From assembly GCF_030818795.1 (NCBI RefSeq), contig NZ_JAUTAY010000001.1, positions 744,001 to 808,000 on the forward strand: a stretch of DNA of 64,000 nucleotides. Direction: 5' to 3'. The position numbers were made by a program, and so were the translations under genes. The stretch is from Microbacterium sp. SORGH_AS_0862. GTDB taxonomy: Bacteria > Actinomycetota > Actinomycetes > Actinomycetales > Microbacteriaceae. Shown piece by piece: positions 41,952 to 50,221 of the stretch. The stretch's first letter is position 1. Each line of letters begins with the position of its first letter. Under the pieces are notes generated by a model. It saw only the letters and a program-made list of their open reading frames with translations. It ran no database searches and was not told where the DNA came from.

Positions 41952-42071
41952 AGCGGATGCTGCGGCGCACGGGCCGTGCGGCAGCCCGCCATCTCGTGAC
42001 GCGGTGACGCACAGAGTCATCTTGCGACATGCACTGGCGCGAGTCGGAACCCCGGGTTAGCGTCGAGGCAT

Positions 42072-42144
42072 CGCGGCGATCCGGGTGGTCCCGGGCTCCG
42101 GTTCATACCCGGAAGCGTTGCGGGTTCGACTCCCGCCGTCGCGT
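42072..42144 (+). tRNA. Degenerate tRNA-Met-like sequence (anticodon CAT)
   Basis: A cloverleaf can be drawn: acceptor CGCGGCG with CGTCGCG (one G-U), anticodon arm TCCGG-TTCATAC-CCGGA, and T arm GCGGG-TTCGACT-CCCGC with a proper T loop. The D arm is abnormal (4-bp stem, 6-base loop, no A14/A21) and the discriminator would be T. The 3' half is better than the 5' half, as in a tRNA fragment left by an integrating element. It may not be a working tRNA. Confidence 0.35.
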
Positions 42145-42334
42145 CTACCTCGCTCCGATCACGGATGCGGCCCGCCGGCTCAGCGGAGCCCGGCCAGCCG
42201 GATCCCGGGGCGCGATTCAGGGGGATGCACACCCAGCCTCCGACCTCGCATGCATAGCCAGCTTCCCGGCATCATTAGCAACGCGCACCCGATATCGCGC
42301 ACGATGAGGTGGGGAGAACGGGGGGGGGGGAACT

Positions 42335-43699
42335 GTGAGTTCACATACACCGAAGCACGTTGCAGCCGCGGCCGAGGCCATGTTGGACGCCACGTTGAAC
42401 TGGGATGCGTGGTGCTTCCGTCGAGTTGACAGCATCGAACCATTGGATGACGAGCGCGGTCACCGCAGGTACTCGGTCGATTGCACACCTCCCCCAGACC
42501 CTCGGCTCGCATACGAGCCAGGGGAACGTCGCCATAAGAAGATCACGAAGGTCAACGGCCGCGTGATGCTACCTCTCGCGTACATCGAAAAAGGCCCGTT
42601 GCGTCGATTCGACGCGCGCACAGGCGAGGGTGGCTCGTTGCCCGTCCTGGGGATGTCGGAGTCAATCCCAATCGTTGTGGCGATGATGGAAAGAATGCTG
42701 CGCGTCGACGGAGTCACTTTCACGAGTCACACGCTGCCTGCGCTTCGCGAGATCGCCGGCCCAGCGACCTCTTCTGCAGACCGGACCGAGGTGCTTCAGT
42801 TCCTCGCCACCGGCCGCTGGCGGGGAACTGTCGCCTGGGCGGGCTCGAGACCACCCAGCCAGTTGACTTCGGCCGCGATCCAGACCACGGCCCAGAGGTT
42901 CCTACTCATTGCGCTCATCGACGCTCGCTATGTAGGTACTCGGCAACTCATTAAGTACTCGCACGCTTGGTATGTCGAGAATTCTTGGAAGAGTCGTCTG
43001 ACAGCCCCGCTTGTTGCCGCCGGTTGGGGGCCGCGAATCCTCGAGGTCGTTCCCCATATGGCCGATGCCGCAGCGTCGTACCATTTGGAACTTGTAGTCC
43101 CGAGAGAACTACGGTGCACGAAGGTTCTTCTGCCGCCGCCAGAGTCCGCGCCAGACGTCCACGGATACGTTGATACGGCCGCGCAACCTGTCGCCCATGC
43201 ATTCCTGTCGTACACATCCGCCCCGGCGGGCCCGGCGGAGGTTCATCTGTCGGTCCCCGCGCGCGGCATGTGGCTAACCGCCCTTCTCATCACCGGATTG
43301 ACCGCGGTGTTGGTTGGGTTGATGCGGTTTCTTCCCTACGCGAAGGAGACCTGGGTCAACTCGCCTGACTCGGCGTCAGCGCTCTTGATCGCCGCCGCGG
43401 CGCTACTGGTGGGTTACCTGGCTGCGGGAAGAGAGCACTCTCTGGTTCTGAGCGCGCTCAACTTTCTTCGCTCATTGCTGTTGCTTTCGATGCTGTCGTT
43501 GCTGCTAGTTGCGACGAGCATCGTCGGTCAGTTGCATCAGCCGTATCTCGACTGGCTATGGGCAGCCCTACTGTTACTGAACGCGGCGGCGGCCGGCTTC
43601 CTACTTCTGCCACGCCTCATGTCGAAGGTCCAGAGTATGATCGGATTCGTCACGCGATGGGTGCAACGAGAGAACAACGGGGCAGGGCAGCATGACTGA
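42335..43699 (+). CDS. Uncharacterised membrane protein of the islet
   Basis: 454 residues; no family that I can name. Residues 1-300 are soluble, with an N-terminal block GRVMLPLAYIEKGPLRRFD and LPVLGMSESIPIVVAMMERM, then SYHLELVVPRELRCTKVLL near 249. Similar layouts, a beta-rich region with such LPL...KGPL...FD blocks then helices, occur in unnamed Streptomyces membrane proteins as I recall them; this needs a profile search. Four helices follow (about 312-332, 349-366, 370-398 and 405-427) and a basic cytoplasmic tail. GTG 42335 is preceded by a long G-run. Codon use is less GC-rich than the surroundings (TTG, AGT, CTA codons), suggesting transfer. It overlaps the next small ORF by 8 bases. 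Confidence 0.75.
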   Translation: MSSHTPKHVAAAAEAMLDATLNWDAWCFRRVDSIEPLDDERGHRRYSVDCTPPPDPRLAYEPGERRHKKITKVNGRVMLPLAYIEKGPLRRFDARTGEGGSLPVLGMSESIPIVVAMMERMLRVDGVTFTSHTLPALREIAGPATSSADRTEVLQFLATGRWRGTVAWAGSRPPSQLTSAAIQTTAQRFLLIALIDARYVGTRQLIKYSHAWYVENSWKSRLTAPLVAAGWGPRILEVVPHMADAAASYHLELVVPRELRCTKVLLPPPESAPDVHGYVDTAAQPVAHAFLSYTSAPAGPAEVHLSVPARGMWLTALLITGLTAVLVGLMRFLPYAKETWVNSPDSASALLIAAAALLVGYLAAGREHSLVLSALNFLRSLLLLSMLSLLLVATSIVGQLHQPYLDWLWAALLLLNAAAAGFLLLPRLMSKVQSMIGFVTRWVQRENNGAGQHD

Positions 43700-43868
43700 G
43701 TCAAGTGGTAGCCGCAACTCAAGCGCATCGTCACAGGGATTTGGCGGTGCTCGCTTGAGCGCGCTGACCTCAAGTGGGTCCGCTTTTGTCGCCTCCCGCG
43801 GCGACAGCAACGCGCAGGCGTATCGAAGCTCCAAGTACGTCGTGGGCCAGGGCCGCCACCAACGTTGA
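43692..43868 (+). CDS. Small Ser/Gly-rich ORF, 58 residues
   Basis: ATG 43692 overlaps the stop of the membrane-protein gene (stop 43697-43699), with GGGGCAGGGCAG upstream. The product starts MTESSGSRNSSASSQGFGG; 15 of 58 residues are Ser, there is no Cys, and the C-terminus is basic (GQGRHQR). There is no signal peptide or membrane segment. The overlap and ribosome site suggest it is translated with the upstream gene; composition alone cannot confirm this. No function known. Confidence 0.4.
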   Translation: MTESSGSRNSSASSQGFGGARLSALTSSGSAFVASRGDSNAQAYRSSKYVVGQGRHQR

Positions 43869-44058
43869 GGTCGGCGGCACAAGCGCTCGAAAGCTTCACC
43901 CTTGAGCCCGCTCGGTTAGCACCGCTGGCCTGACCCCTCCCCCATCCGGCACTAGCGCAGGCCACCTCCGATCGCTAGCGTGAGCACACGCGCTATCAGT
44001 TGGGGAACGGGCGCGTGGAGCACGGAGGCCGCCCGAGCTTCCGGCGACTGGGGGAAAG

Positions 44059-44940
44059 ATGGACGACGCACGACCCGTTTATGCACCCGGGTGGTATCCG
44101 GATACCACGGCGCCGGGCTTCGAAAGGTGGTTCGACGGCGCCGCGTGGACGCAACACACAAGGCCAACAGAGGCCGGCGGAGCAGCTCCCACGCACGTCG
44201 ATGAGACCGCCGACACCCCCAGAGCGGCCGGTGAACCGGCAGCGGCTCCGCGCCGCTGGTACGCGCGAAAGGCGATCATCATTCCTGTGGCGGTCGCCGC
44301 CAGCGTGGTGGTCATCTCATCACTGTCGGTCGCCTTGGGCTCTTCACGCCGATCGGACATCACGCCGGTCGCGTCACAACCCCTCGCCTCCGAGGCCGGT
44401 GCGGAGAAGCTCACCGAGACACCCGAGCCGCTTGTCACCGTTCCCAACGTGGTCGGGATATCCGGCGCCGAAGCGACCTCGGCACTGTCAGCCGCCGGCT
44501 TCACCGTCGATCTCGGCGGCGGAGACCCCACGATGCCGGTCGTCACGCAGGACATTGCGGGCGGCAGCCAAGCGGCGGCAGGTGCGACCGTCCGGCTCAC
44601 GCTTGAGGAGAAACCCGCGCTCTCGCTCGGACAACAGAATGCGCTGCGCTCGGCGACGCAATACCTCGGATTCATGCACTTCAGCCGTGCGGGCCTTCTG
44701 GAGCAGTTGACGAGCGAGTACGGCGAGGGCTACCCCGCGGAGGATGCGGAGTTCGCGATCGCGGCCCTCGAGCAGGCCGGCAAGGTCGACTGGAACGCCG
44801 AGGCCGCTGAGGCAGCGCAGTCCTATCTGGACATGATGGCCTTCAGCAGAGATGGCCTCTACGACCAGCTCACGAGCGAGTATGGCGAGGGGTTCACGCC
44901 AGAGCAGGCAAACGCCGGCCTAGCGGCCGTTGGATACTGA
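44059..44940 (+). CDS. DUF2510-PASTA-Ltp (surface-exposed) protein
   Basis: 293 residues with a readable domain order: DUF2510 (PGWYPDTTAPGFERWFDG, about 10-42), one membrane helix (about 72-93), extracellular PASTA domain (VTVPNVVGISGAEATSALS, about 125-186), then two tandem Ltp-type helical repeats (HFSRAGLLEQLTSEYGEG and AFSRDGLYDQLTSEYGEG). The Ltp domain is named after a Streptococcus thermophilus prophage lipoprotein that blocks phage DNA injection, although cellular copies exist with unknown roles. PASTA domains bind peptidoglycan. Good ribosome site GGGGGAAAG. Its role as a superinfection-exclusion protein here is only a possibility. Confidence 0.85.
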   Translation: MDDARPVYAPGWYPDTTAPGFERWFDGAAWTQHTRPTEAGGAAPTHVDETADTPRAAGEPAAAPRRWYARKAIIIPVAVAASVVVISSLSVALGSSRRSDITPVASQPLASEAGAEKLTETPEPLVTVPNVVGISGAEATSALSAAGFTVDLGGGDPTMPVVTQDIAGGSQAAAGATVRLTLEEKPALSLGQQNALRSATQYLGFMHFSRAGLLEQLTSEYGEGYPAEDAEFAIAALEQAGKVDWNAEAAEAAQSYLDMMAFSRDGLYDQLTSEYGEGFTPEQANAGLAAVGY

Positions 44941-44950
44941 CGCTCCCGCC

Positions 44951-45073
44951 TCAGCCCTGCCTGCCCTTGAAGCGGGGGTTGAGCTTGTTGATGACGAAGA
45001 CCTTGCCACGCCGACGCACGACCTGGGCGCCGGGCTGGTTCTTCAGGGACTTGAGCGAGGCACGAACTTTCAC
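44951..45073 (-). CDS. rpmJ: 50S ribosomal protein L36, zinc-free (type B) paralogue
   Basis: 40 residues, [17 protein letters not shown] through [12 protein letters not shown]. The usual Cys3-His zinc site of L36 is gone, marking the C-minus paralogue (YkgO type) that replaces the zinc form when zinc is scarce. GTG 45073 with AAGGAGT upstream. A Zur-like palindrome lies just upstream at 45086-45102, consistent with Zur control. Too short for most ORF lists. Confidence 0.95.
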   Translation of the reverse strand: MKVRASLKSLKNQPGAQVVRRRGKVFVINKLNPRFKGRQG

Positions 45074-45085
45074 AGCGACTCCTTA

Positions 45086-45102
45086 TTGATAACGGTTCTC
45101 AA
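45086..45102. promoter_or_regulatory. Zur-like operator between L36 and COG0523-like genes
   Basis: TTGATAACGGTTCTCAA is a near-perfect palindrome (arms TTGATAAC and GTTCTCAA, 7 of 8 matching, one central base), resembling the actinobacterial Zur box. A TATGCT -10 for the rightward gene lies at 45111-45116 and the leftward L36 start at 45073, so one bound repressor could close both promoters. Confidence 0.7.
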
Positions 45103-45150
45103 CAACAGGTTATGCTGAGTGCTCCGCCCGAGCAACTGGAGAGGACCGGC

Positions 45151-46134
45151 ATGGAATCGATCCCTGTCGCCATCACCGGGGTGTGCGCCCCCGAACGCCA
45201 TCTTTTCGCCGAGCGCGCCGCCGCGGCTCTCGGCCGCCGTCTGGTCTGGGCCTACGGCGGCCCGCGACACACGACATCGCACCGCCCGCAGGGATTCTGG
45301 GCCGGCGGGAGCGATCAGCTCGCCCTCTTCGACTGCGCGACCGACCTCGATCCGCTGCACTTCAGCGGCGCCTTCGACACCCCGCCCGCGCTGGTGTGCG
45401 TCATCGACGCTCCGCACATGGTCCAGGACCTGCGCGACGGCTCTGCACTGCGCGCGGACGCTCCTCCCGGCGACGACCGCGGCGATCACGGTGCCCGCGC
45501 ACGGCAGGCGGCGGCGTTCATCGAGAGCGCGCACGTCATCGCGTTCGTCAACTGGGAGGGCGTCGAGACGGCGAGGCTCGCGATGCTCATGGCGCTCGCC
45601 TCGCATCTGAATCCCCTGGCCCGCATCCGTCTCACGCGTAATCCTCACGAGGACGTGCGCGCAGCACTCGCCACGGACACGTCGACCCCCGTCGGCGAGC
45701 GCGCCGGATGGGTGCGGATGCTGAACGACGAGCACGACCCGCACATGACGGATCGCCGCGTGACGACCTTCCGGTACGAGCAGCTGCGCCCCTTCCACCC
45801 GGAGCGCCTCGTGCGCGCGCTCGACGACGAGATCGACGCGCGGCGCTGGGGACTCGTGCTGCGCTCGGTCGGCTTCTGCCGCCTGGCGACCCGCCAGGGC
45901 ATGCTCGCGCGCTGGGAGCAGGTCGGATCCGCCATGTGGCTCGACCCCCTCCACGCCCGCGATGCCTACAGCTGCATCGGGCAGGAGATCGCCGTCACCG
46001 GACTCGACTTGAACGCCGGCGCGGTGGCTCGGGCCCTCGATGACGCCGCCCTGACGGATGCGGAGATGGATGCCGGCCCCGAGGCTTGGGAGCGGTTCAC
46101 CGACCCGCTGCCGGCCTGGCCCGTCGAAGCCTGA
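45151..46134 (+). CDS. COG0523/CobW-C-domain protein without P-loop
   Basis: 327 residues. The C-terminal third is a clear CobW_C domain (RPFHPERLVRALDDEI, GFCRLATRQG and WEQVGSAMWLDPL). The N-terminal GTPase half aligns in outline (IPVAITGVCAPERHLFAERAA at the place of the Walker A loop), but there is no GxGKT and no CxCC metal motif. GTP hydrolysis is therefore unlikely; mycobacterial Rv0106-type proteins are similarly reduced, from memory. Zinc-regulated COG0523 proteins act in metal delivery or as zinc-shortage helpers, and the Zur-like box shared with L36 fits that. ATG 45151 is chosen for GGAGAGG upstream; ATG 45112 is possible. Confidence 0.85.
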   Translation: MESIPVAITGVCAPERHLFAERAAAALGRRLVWAYGGPRHTTSHRPQGFWAGGSDQLALFDCATDLDPLHFSGAFDTPPALVCVIDAPHMVQDLRDGSALRADAPPGDDRGDHGARARQAAAFIESAHVIAFVNWEGVETARLAMLMALASHLNPLARIRLTRNPHEDVRAALATDTSTPVGERAGWVRMLNDEHDPHMTDRRVTTFRYEQLRPFHPERLVRALDDEIDARRWGLVLRSVGFCRLATRQGMLARWEQVGSAMWLDPLHARDAYSCIGQEIAVTGLDLNAGAVARALDDAALTDAEMDAGPEAWERFTDPLPAWPVEA

Positions 46135-47535
46135 TCAGAGCGCGCGCAGGATGTCCTCCACGCGCTGCTTCGCGTCGCCGAACAGCATCTGCGTGTTCTC
46201 TCGGATGAACAGCGGGTTCTCGACGCCCGCGTAACCGGACGCCATCGACCGCTTGAAGACGACGACCTGGCGTGCCTCCCAGGCCCGGATCACCGGCATC
46301 CCCGCGATGGGGCTCGAGGGGTCTTCGGCCGCCGAGGGGTTCACGGTGTCGTTGGCGCCGATCACGAGCACGACCGAGGTGTGCGCCATGTCGTCGTTGA
46401 TCTCGTCCATCTCCAGCACGATGTCGTACGGCACCTTCGCCTCCGCGAGGAGGACGTTCATGTGCCCGGGCAGACGGCCGGCGACGGGGTGGATGCCGAA
46501 TCGCACCTCGACCTCTCTCGCCCGCAGCCGCTCGACGAGCTCGGCGACCGGGTACTGTGCCTGCGCGACGGCCATTCCGTAACCCGGCACGATCACGACG
46601 CTGTCGGCGTCGGCGAGCATCTCCGCCACCGCCTCCGCATCCGTCTCGCGATGCTCGCCGGCCGCGACCGACGCTCCGGATGCGGCCGGCGCACCGAAGC
46701 CGCCCGCGATGACGGCCAGCAGCGAGCGGTTCATCGCCTTGCACATGAGAAACGAGAGGTACGCGCCGGAGGATCCCACGAGAGCACCGGTGATGATCAG
46801 CAGGTCGTTGTCGAGGAGGAATCCCGCGGCGGCCGCCGCCCAACCGGAGTAGCTGTTGAGCATAGAGACGACGACGGGCATGTCGCCGCCGCCGATCGAG
46901 GCGACGAGGTGCCAGCCGAGCGCCAGGGCGAGCGCTGTCACCGCGATCAGCAGCGCCAGCGTCGGGGTGACGATGTACCAGACCGTGAGCGCGGCGAAGA
47001 CGAGCAGCGCGCCGAGGTTGAGCACGTTGCGCCCCGGCAGCATGAGCGGCCTCGACGGCATCCGGCCCGAGAGCTTGAGGTACGCGACCAGCGACCCGGT
47101 GAAGGTCACCCCGCCGATGAACACCCCGACGAAGACCTCGCCGTGGTGGATGTCGCGGAGCGCGCCCGTGAGTCCGCCGTCGTGCAGGTGCCCGTTCCAG
47201 CCCACGAGCACGGCGGCGAGGCCGACGAAGCTGTGCAGCAGTGCGATGAGCTCGGGCATCCCGGTCATCTCGACCGAGCGGGCGCGCCAGAGTCCGATTG
47301 CGGCTCCTACCGCGACCGCGGCGACCAGCAGTGGCAACCCGAGGGCCGCGGCGCCGGACGCGAACGCGCCCGTGACGGTGGCGACGACCGTCGCCGCCAG
47401 GGCGATGGCCATGCCGGCGATGCCCGACACGGCGCCGGCACGTGCGGTCTCGTGGCGGCTGAGGCCCGCCAGGCTCAGGATGAAGAGGATCGCCGCGACC
47501 AGATAGGCGGCGTTCGCGACGGCGGCAACGGTCAT
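46135..47535 (-). CDS. pntB: NAD(P) transhydrogenase, beta subunit
   Basis: Membrane-bound proton-translocating transhydrogenase subunit, 466 residues. Eight to nine helices make the proton channel; the C-terminal part is the NADP(H)-binding domain with [40 protein letters not shown] and [20 protein letters not shown] 47535 overlaps the pntA stop (ATGA). The stop is adjacent to the convergent COG0523-like gene stop. Confidence 0.96.
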   Translation of the reverse strand: MTVAAVANAAYLVAAILFILSLAGLSRHETARAGAVSGIAGMAIALAATVVATVTGAFASGAAALGLPLLVAAVAVGAAIGLWRARSVEMTGMPELIALLHSFVGLAAVLVGWNGHLHDGGLTGALRDIHHGEVFVGVFIGGVTFTGSLVAYLKLSGRMPSRPLMLPGRNVLNLGALLVFAALTVWYIVTPTLALLIAVTALALALGWHLVASIGGGDMPVVVSMLNSYSGWAAAAAGFLLDNDLLIITGALVGSSGAYLSFLMCKAMNRSLLAVIAGGFGAPAASGASVAAGEHRETDAEAVAEMLADADSVVIVPGYGMAVAQAQYPVAELVERLRAREVEVRFGIHPVAGRLPGHMNVLLAEAKVPYDIVLEMDEINDDMAHTSVVLVIGANDTVNPSAAEDPSSPIAGMPVIRAWEARQVVVFKRSMASGYAGVENPLFIRENTQMLFGDAKQRVEDILRAL

Positions 47536-49070
47536 CGGTTCGTCCCCTTCGAGAACATCGCGAGCATGCGACGGGTGACAGCGAAGCCTCCGAAGACGTT
47601 GATGCTGGCCAGCAGCACGGCGGCAGCGGCGAGGATCTGCACGACCGGCTCGGGGACCGTGAGCTGTGTGAGGGCACCGACCACGATGATCCCGGAGATG
47701 GCGTTGGTCACGCTCATGAGCGGGGTGTGCAGGGCGTGGTGCACCTTGCCGATCACGTAGTAGCCCACGACGATCGACAGCGCGAGCACGGTCATGTGTT
47801 GCGGCAGCGGCGCCGGCGCGAAGGTCACGACCGCGAACAGCGCGAGGGCGGCCAGCACGAGCAGCAGGAGCTTCCGCCCACGTCTCGGCGGCGGCGGCTC
47901 GGCGACGGATGCGGCCGGCGTCGGCGCCGCGACGGGCGCCGCGGACACGGCGACGGGAGGCGGCGGCCAGAGCACCTCGCCTCCCGTCGCGACCGTCACG
48001 GAACGCTGCACGACGTCGTCGAGGTCCAGCACGAGAACGCCGTCCTTGCCGGGCGTGAGCAGGCGCAGCAGGTTGAGCACGTTCGTCCCGTACAACTGGG
48101 ACGACTGCGCGGGCAGACGTCCCGCGAGGTCGGTGTAACCGAGGATCACGACGCCGTTCTCGGTCACGACCCGTCGGTCGGCGACCGATCCCTCGACGTT
48201 CCCGCCGTGCCCTGCCGCCATGTCGACGATCACGCTGCCGGGCCGCATCCGTGCGACATCCTCCGCCGTGATCAGCCGCGGCGCGGCGCGCCCCGGGATG
48301 AGCGCGGTGGTGATGACGATGTCGACTTCGGCCGTCTGCGCGCTGTAGAGCTGGGCTGCGGCGCGGTCGTACTCTTCGCTCGTCGCGCGCGCATAGCCGT
48401 CACTCGAGACGGTCTGGGCGACCACCGTCACGGGAAGGTACTCGCCGCCGATGGAGCGCACCTGATCGGCGACCTCGGGGCGCGGGTCGGTCGCGCGCAC
48501 GATGGCGCCGAGGCTGGATGCGGTTCCGATCGCCGCGAGGCCGGCGACACCCGCGCCGGCGACGAGGACTTTGGCCGGCGGCACCTTGCCCGCGGCGGTC
48601 ACCTGACCGGTGAAGAAGCGACCGAACTCGTTCGCCGCCTCGACCACCGCCCGGTAGCCGGCGATGTTGGCCATGGAGCTGAGCACGTCCATCGACTGGG
48701 CCCGCGAGATCCGCGGGATCGCGTCCATCGCGAGCGCCGTCACGCCCCGCGCCGCCAGCCGGTCGACGAGGTCGGGATTCAGCGCGGGGGCGAGCTGGGT
48801 GATGAGTACCGCACCCGCACGCAGTCGGGCGATCTCGTCCTCGCGCGGCGCGTCGACGCCGAGCACGATGTCCGCACCCCAGGCGTCGGGCGCGTCTCCG
48901 ATCGCCGCCCCTGCGTCGAGGTAGGACGTGTCGGGGAACGCCGCCCGCGCGCCGGCATCCGCTTCGACGACGACCTCGTAGCCGAGGGCGATCAGCTTGC
49001 CGACGGTCTGCGGCGTGGCGGCGACGCGGTTCTCACCGTCACCCTCCGAGACGATGCCGATGCGGGTCAT
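47532..49070 (-). CDS. pntA: NAD(P) transhydrogenase, alpha subunit
   Basis: NAD(H)-binding subunit of transhydrogenase, 512 residues, fused to its membrane part. N-terminal alanine-dehydrogenase-like fold from [23 protein letters not shown] site [16 protein letters not shown], mobile loop with [15 protein letters not shown]. After a Pro/Ala linker (about 390-420) there are three to four helices with [17 protein letters not shown], which is the PntA2 part. ATG 49070 with GAGGAG upstream; the frame extends to 49127 without support. Coupled to pntB. Confidence 0.96.
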   Translation of the reverse strand: MTRIGIVSEGDGENRVAATPQTVGKLIALGYEVVVEADAGARAAFPDTSYLDAGAAIGDAPDAWGADIVLGVDAPREDEIARLRAGAVLITQLAPALNPDLVDRLAARGVTALAMDAIPRISRAQSMDVLSSMANIAGYRAVVEAANEFGRFFTGQVTAAGKVPPAKVLVAGAGVAGLAAIGTASSLGAIVRATDPRPEVADQVRSIGGEYLPVTVVAQTVSSDGYARATSEEYDRAAAQLYSAQTAEVDIVITTALIPGRAAPRLITAEDVARMRPGSVIVDMAAGHGGNVEGSVADRRVVTENGVVILGYTDLAGRLPAQSSQLYGTNVLNLLRLLTPGKDGVLVLDLDDVVQRSVTVATGGEVLWPPPPVAVSAAPVAAPTPAASVAEPPPPRRGRKLLLLVLAALALFAVVTFAPAPLPQHMTVLALSIVVGYYVIGKVHHALHTPLMSVTNAISGIIVVGALTQLTVPEPVVQILAAAAVLLASINVFGGFAVTRRMLAMFSKGTNR

Positions 49071-49184
49071 GGAGCGACTCCTCGTGCGGGGCGGGGCGGT
49101 GGGGGCGCGGCGTGCCGCTGCTCTCATCCGAGCATGCCGACCCCCATCCGCACCAGCACGACGACCGTGCGAAATCCGTCGCGG

Positions 49185-50150
49185 TCAGTGCGCGCGGACC
49201 GCACGCGGCCGGAACATCGCCACGAGGACGACCATCGCGACGAGCTCGACGAGCGTCTGCGTCACGACGACGAGCGGCGCGAGCGACAGGAACGCGGGCA
49301 GCGCCAAGGCGAGCGGGAGGACCACGAGCGAGTTGCGGGTCACCCCGCTGAACACCGTCGCGATCCGTTCGGGGCGCCGCATCCGGACGACCTTCGCCAC
49401 GAGCACGCCCAGAACGGCCGCGATGACGGCGAACGCGGTGAACAGGGGGACGACGGCGGCGAGATCGGCGAGGCGCTCCCCCACCGCATGCACCTGCGAG
49501 CCCACGACGACCGCGAGCACGAGCATCATCAGCGGCACCATCGCGCGGAGCACCCCGGCCTCGAGGGCGCGGACGGCGCGCAGACGGCGCGCGAGCAGCT
49601 GGGTGACGGCGGCGAGCGCGAGCGGCAGGACGATGAGCAGCCCGAACGCCTCGACGAACGGACCCGGCTCGATCCCGCCGACCAGCTCGGGACCCGCCAT
49701 GATCCAGAGATAACCGGGCAGGAGCACGAGTTGGGCGAGCATGAGCAACGGTGTCGCCGCGAGCAGGCGCTCCCGCGCACCGCCGGCCAGGTGGGCGAAC
49801 ACGATCACGTAGTCCACGCAGGGCGTCAGCAGCACGAGCAGCACGCCCGCGAGCAGAGCCGCATCGTGGGCCACGACGCGCGACAGGGCGAAGACGACGA
49901 TCGGCACGAGCACGAAGTTCAGGACGAGCACCGCCGCCAGGAAGCGCCCGTCGCGCAGCGCCTGCCCGATGCGAGCGAAGGGCACCGCGAGGAACGTGGC
50001 GTACAGCAGCGCGCCCAGGGTGGGTGTGATGGTCGCTTCGAGTGCCGGCGCGCTCGCGGGCGCGGTCAGACCGACGACGACGCCGAGCGCGATGGCGGCC
50101 AGATAGAGGACGACCTGATGGCGCTCCGCCCACTCACCCCATCCGCGCAC
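49185..50150 (-). CDS. BASS/ArsB-type transporter (bile acid:sodium symporter family)
   Basis: About 322-residue membrane protein with ten helices in two inverted-repeat halves. TPCVDYVIVFAHLAGGARE (helix 4 crossover) and VFSGVTRNSLVVLPLALALP (helix 9) match the arsenite-permease (ACR3/ArsB-like) branch of the family. No arsR or arsC is nearby, so the arsenic assignment is weak. GTG 50150 follows a CAGGCT box (50157-50162) by 6 bases and starts MRGWGEWAERHQ; ATG 50168 is the alternative. It lies 114 bp upstream of pntA on the same strand. Confidence 0.85.
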   Translation of the reverse strand: MRGWGEWAERHQVVLYLAAIALGVVVGLTAPASAPALEATITPTLGALLYATFLAVPFARIGQALRDGRFLAAVLVLNFVLVPIVVFALSRVVAHDAALLAGVLLVLLTPCVDYVIVFAHLAGGARERLLAATPLLMLAQLVLLPGYLWIMAGPELVGGIEPGPFVEAFGLLIVLPLALAAVTQLLARRLRAVRALEAGVLRAMVPLMMLVLAVVVGSQVHAVGERLADLAAVVPLFTAFAVIAAVLGVLVAKVVRMRRPERIATVFSGVTRNSLVVLPLALALPAFLSLAPLVVVTQTLVELVAMVVLVAMFRPRAVRAH

Positions 50151-50221
50151 GAGACCAGCCTGCCGCATCCGCGCGGACGAACGCCCTCGATCAGCGACCG
50201 AGCGGCCGGCCGCCGCGAGGC

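Larger units (their letters stand above)
41778..42334. other. Gene-free region between pcrA and the islet
   Basis: 557 bp with no supportable protein gene. It contains repeat B copy 2 (41867-41951), the tRNA-like sequence (42072-42144), and, at 42145-42334, nothing I can identify apart from the G-run (about 42317-42330) that serves as ribosome site of the next gene. From about 42240 on, base use becomes less GC-rich than the neighbouring chromosome, which continues through the islet. Confidence 0.5.

Noticed and set aside
42335-44940. Complete prophage or integrative element
   Set aside because: No integrase, terminase, capsid or replication genes in or near the islet, and no second attachment repeat found.
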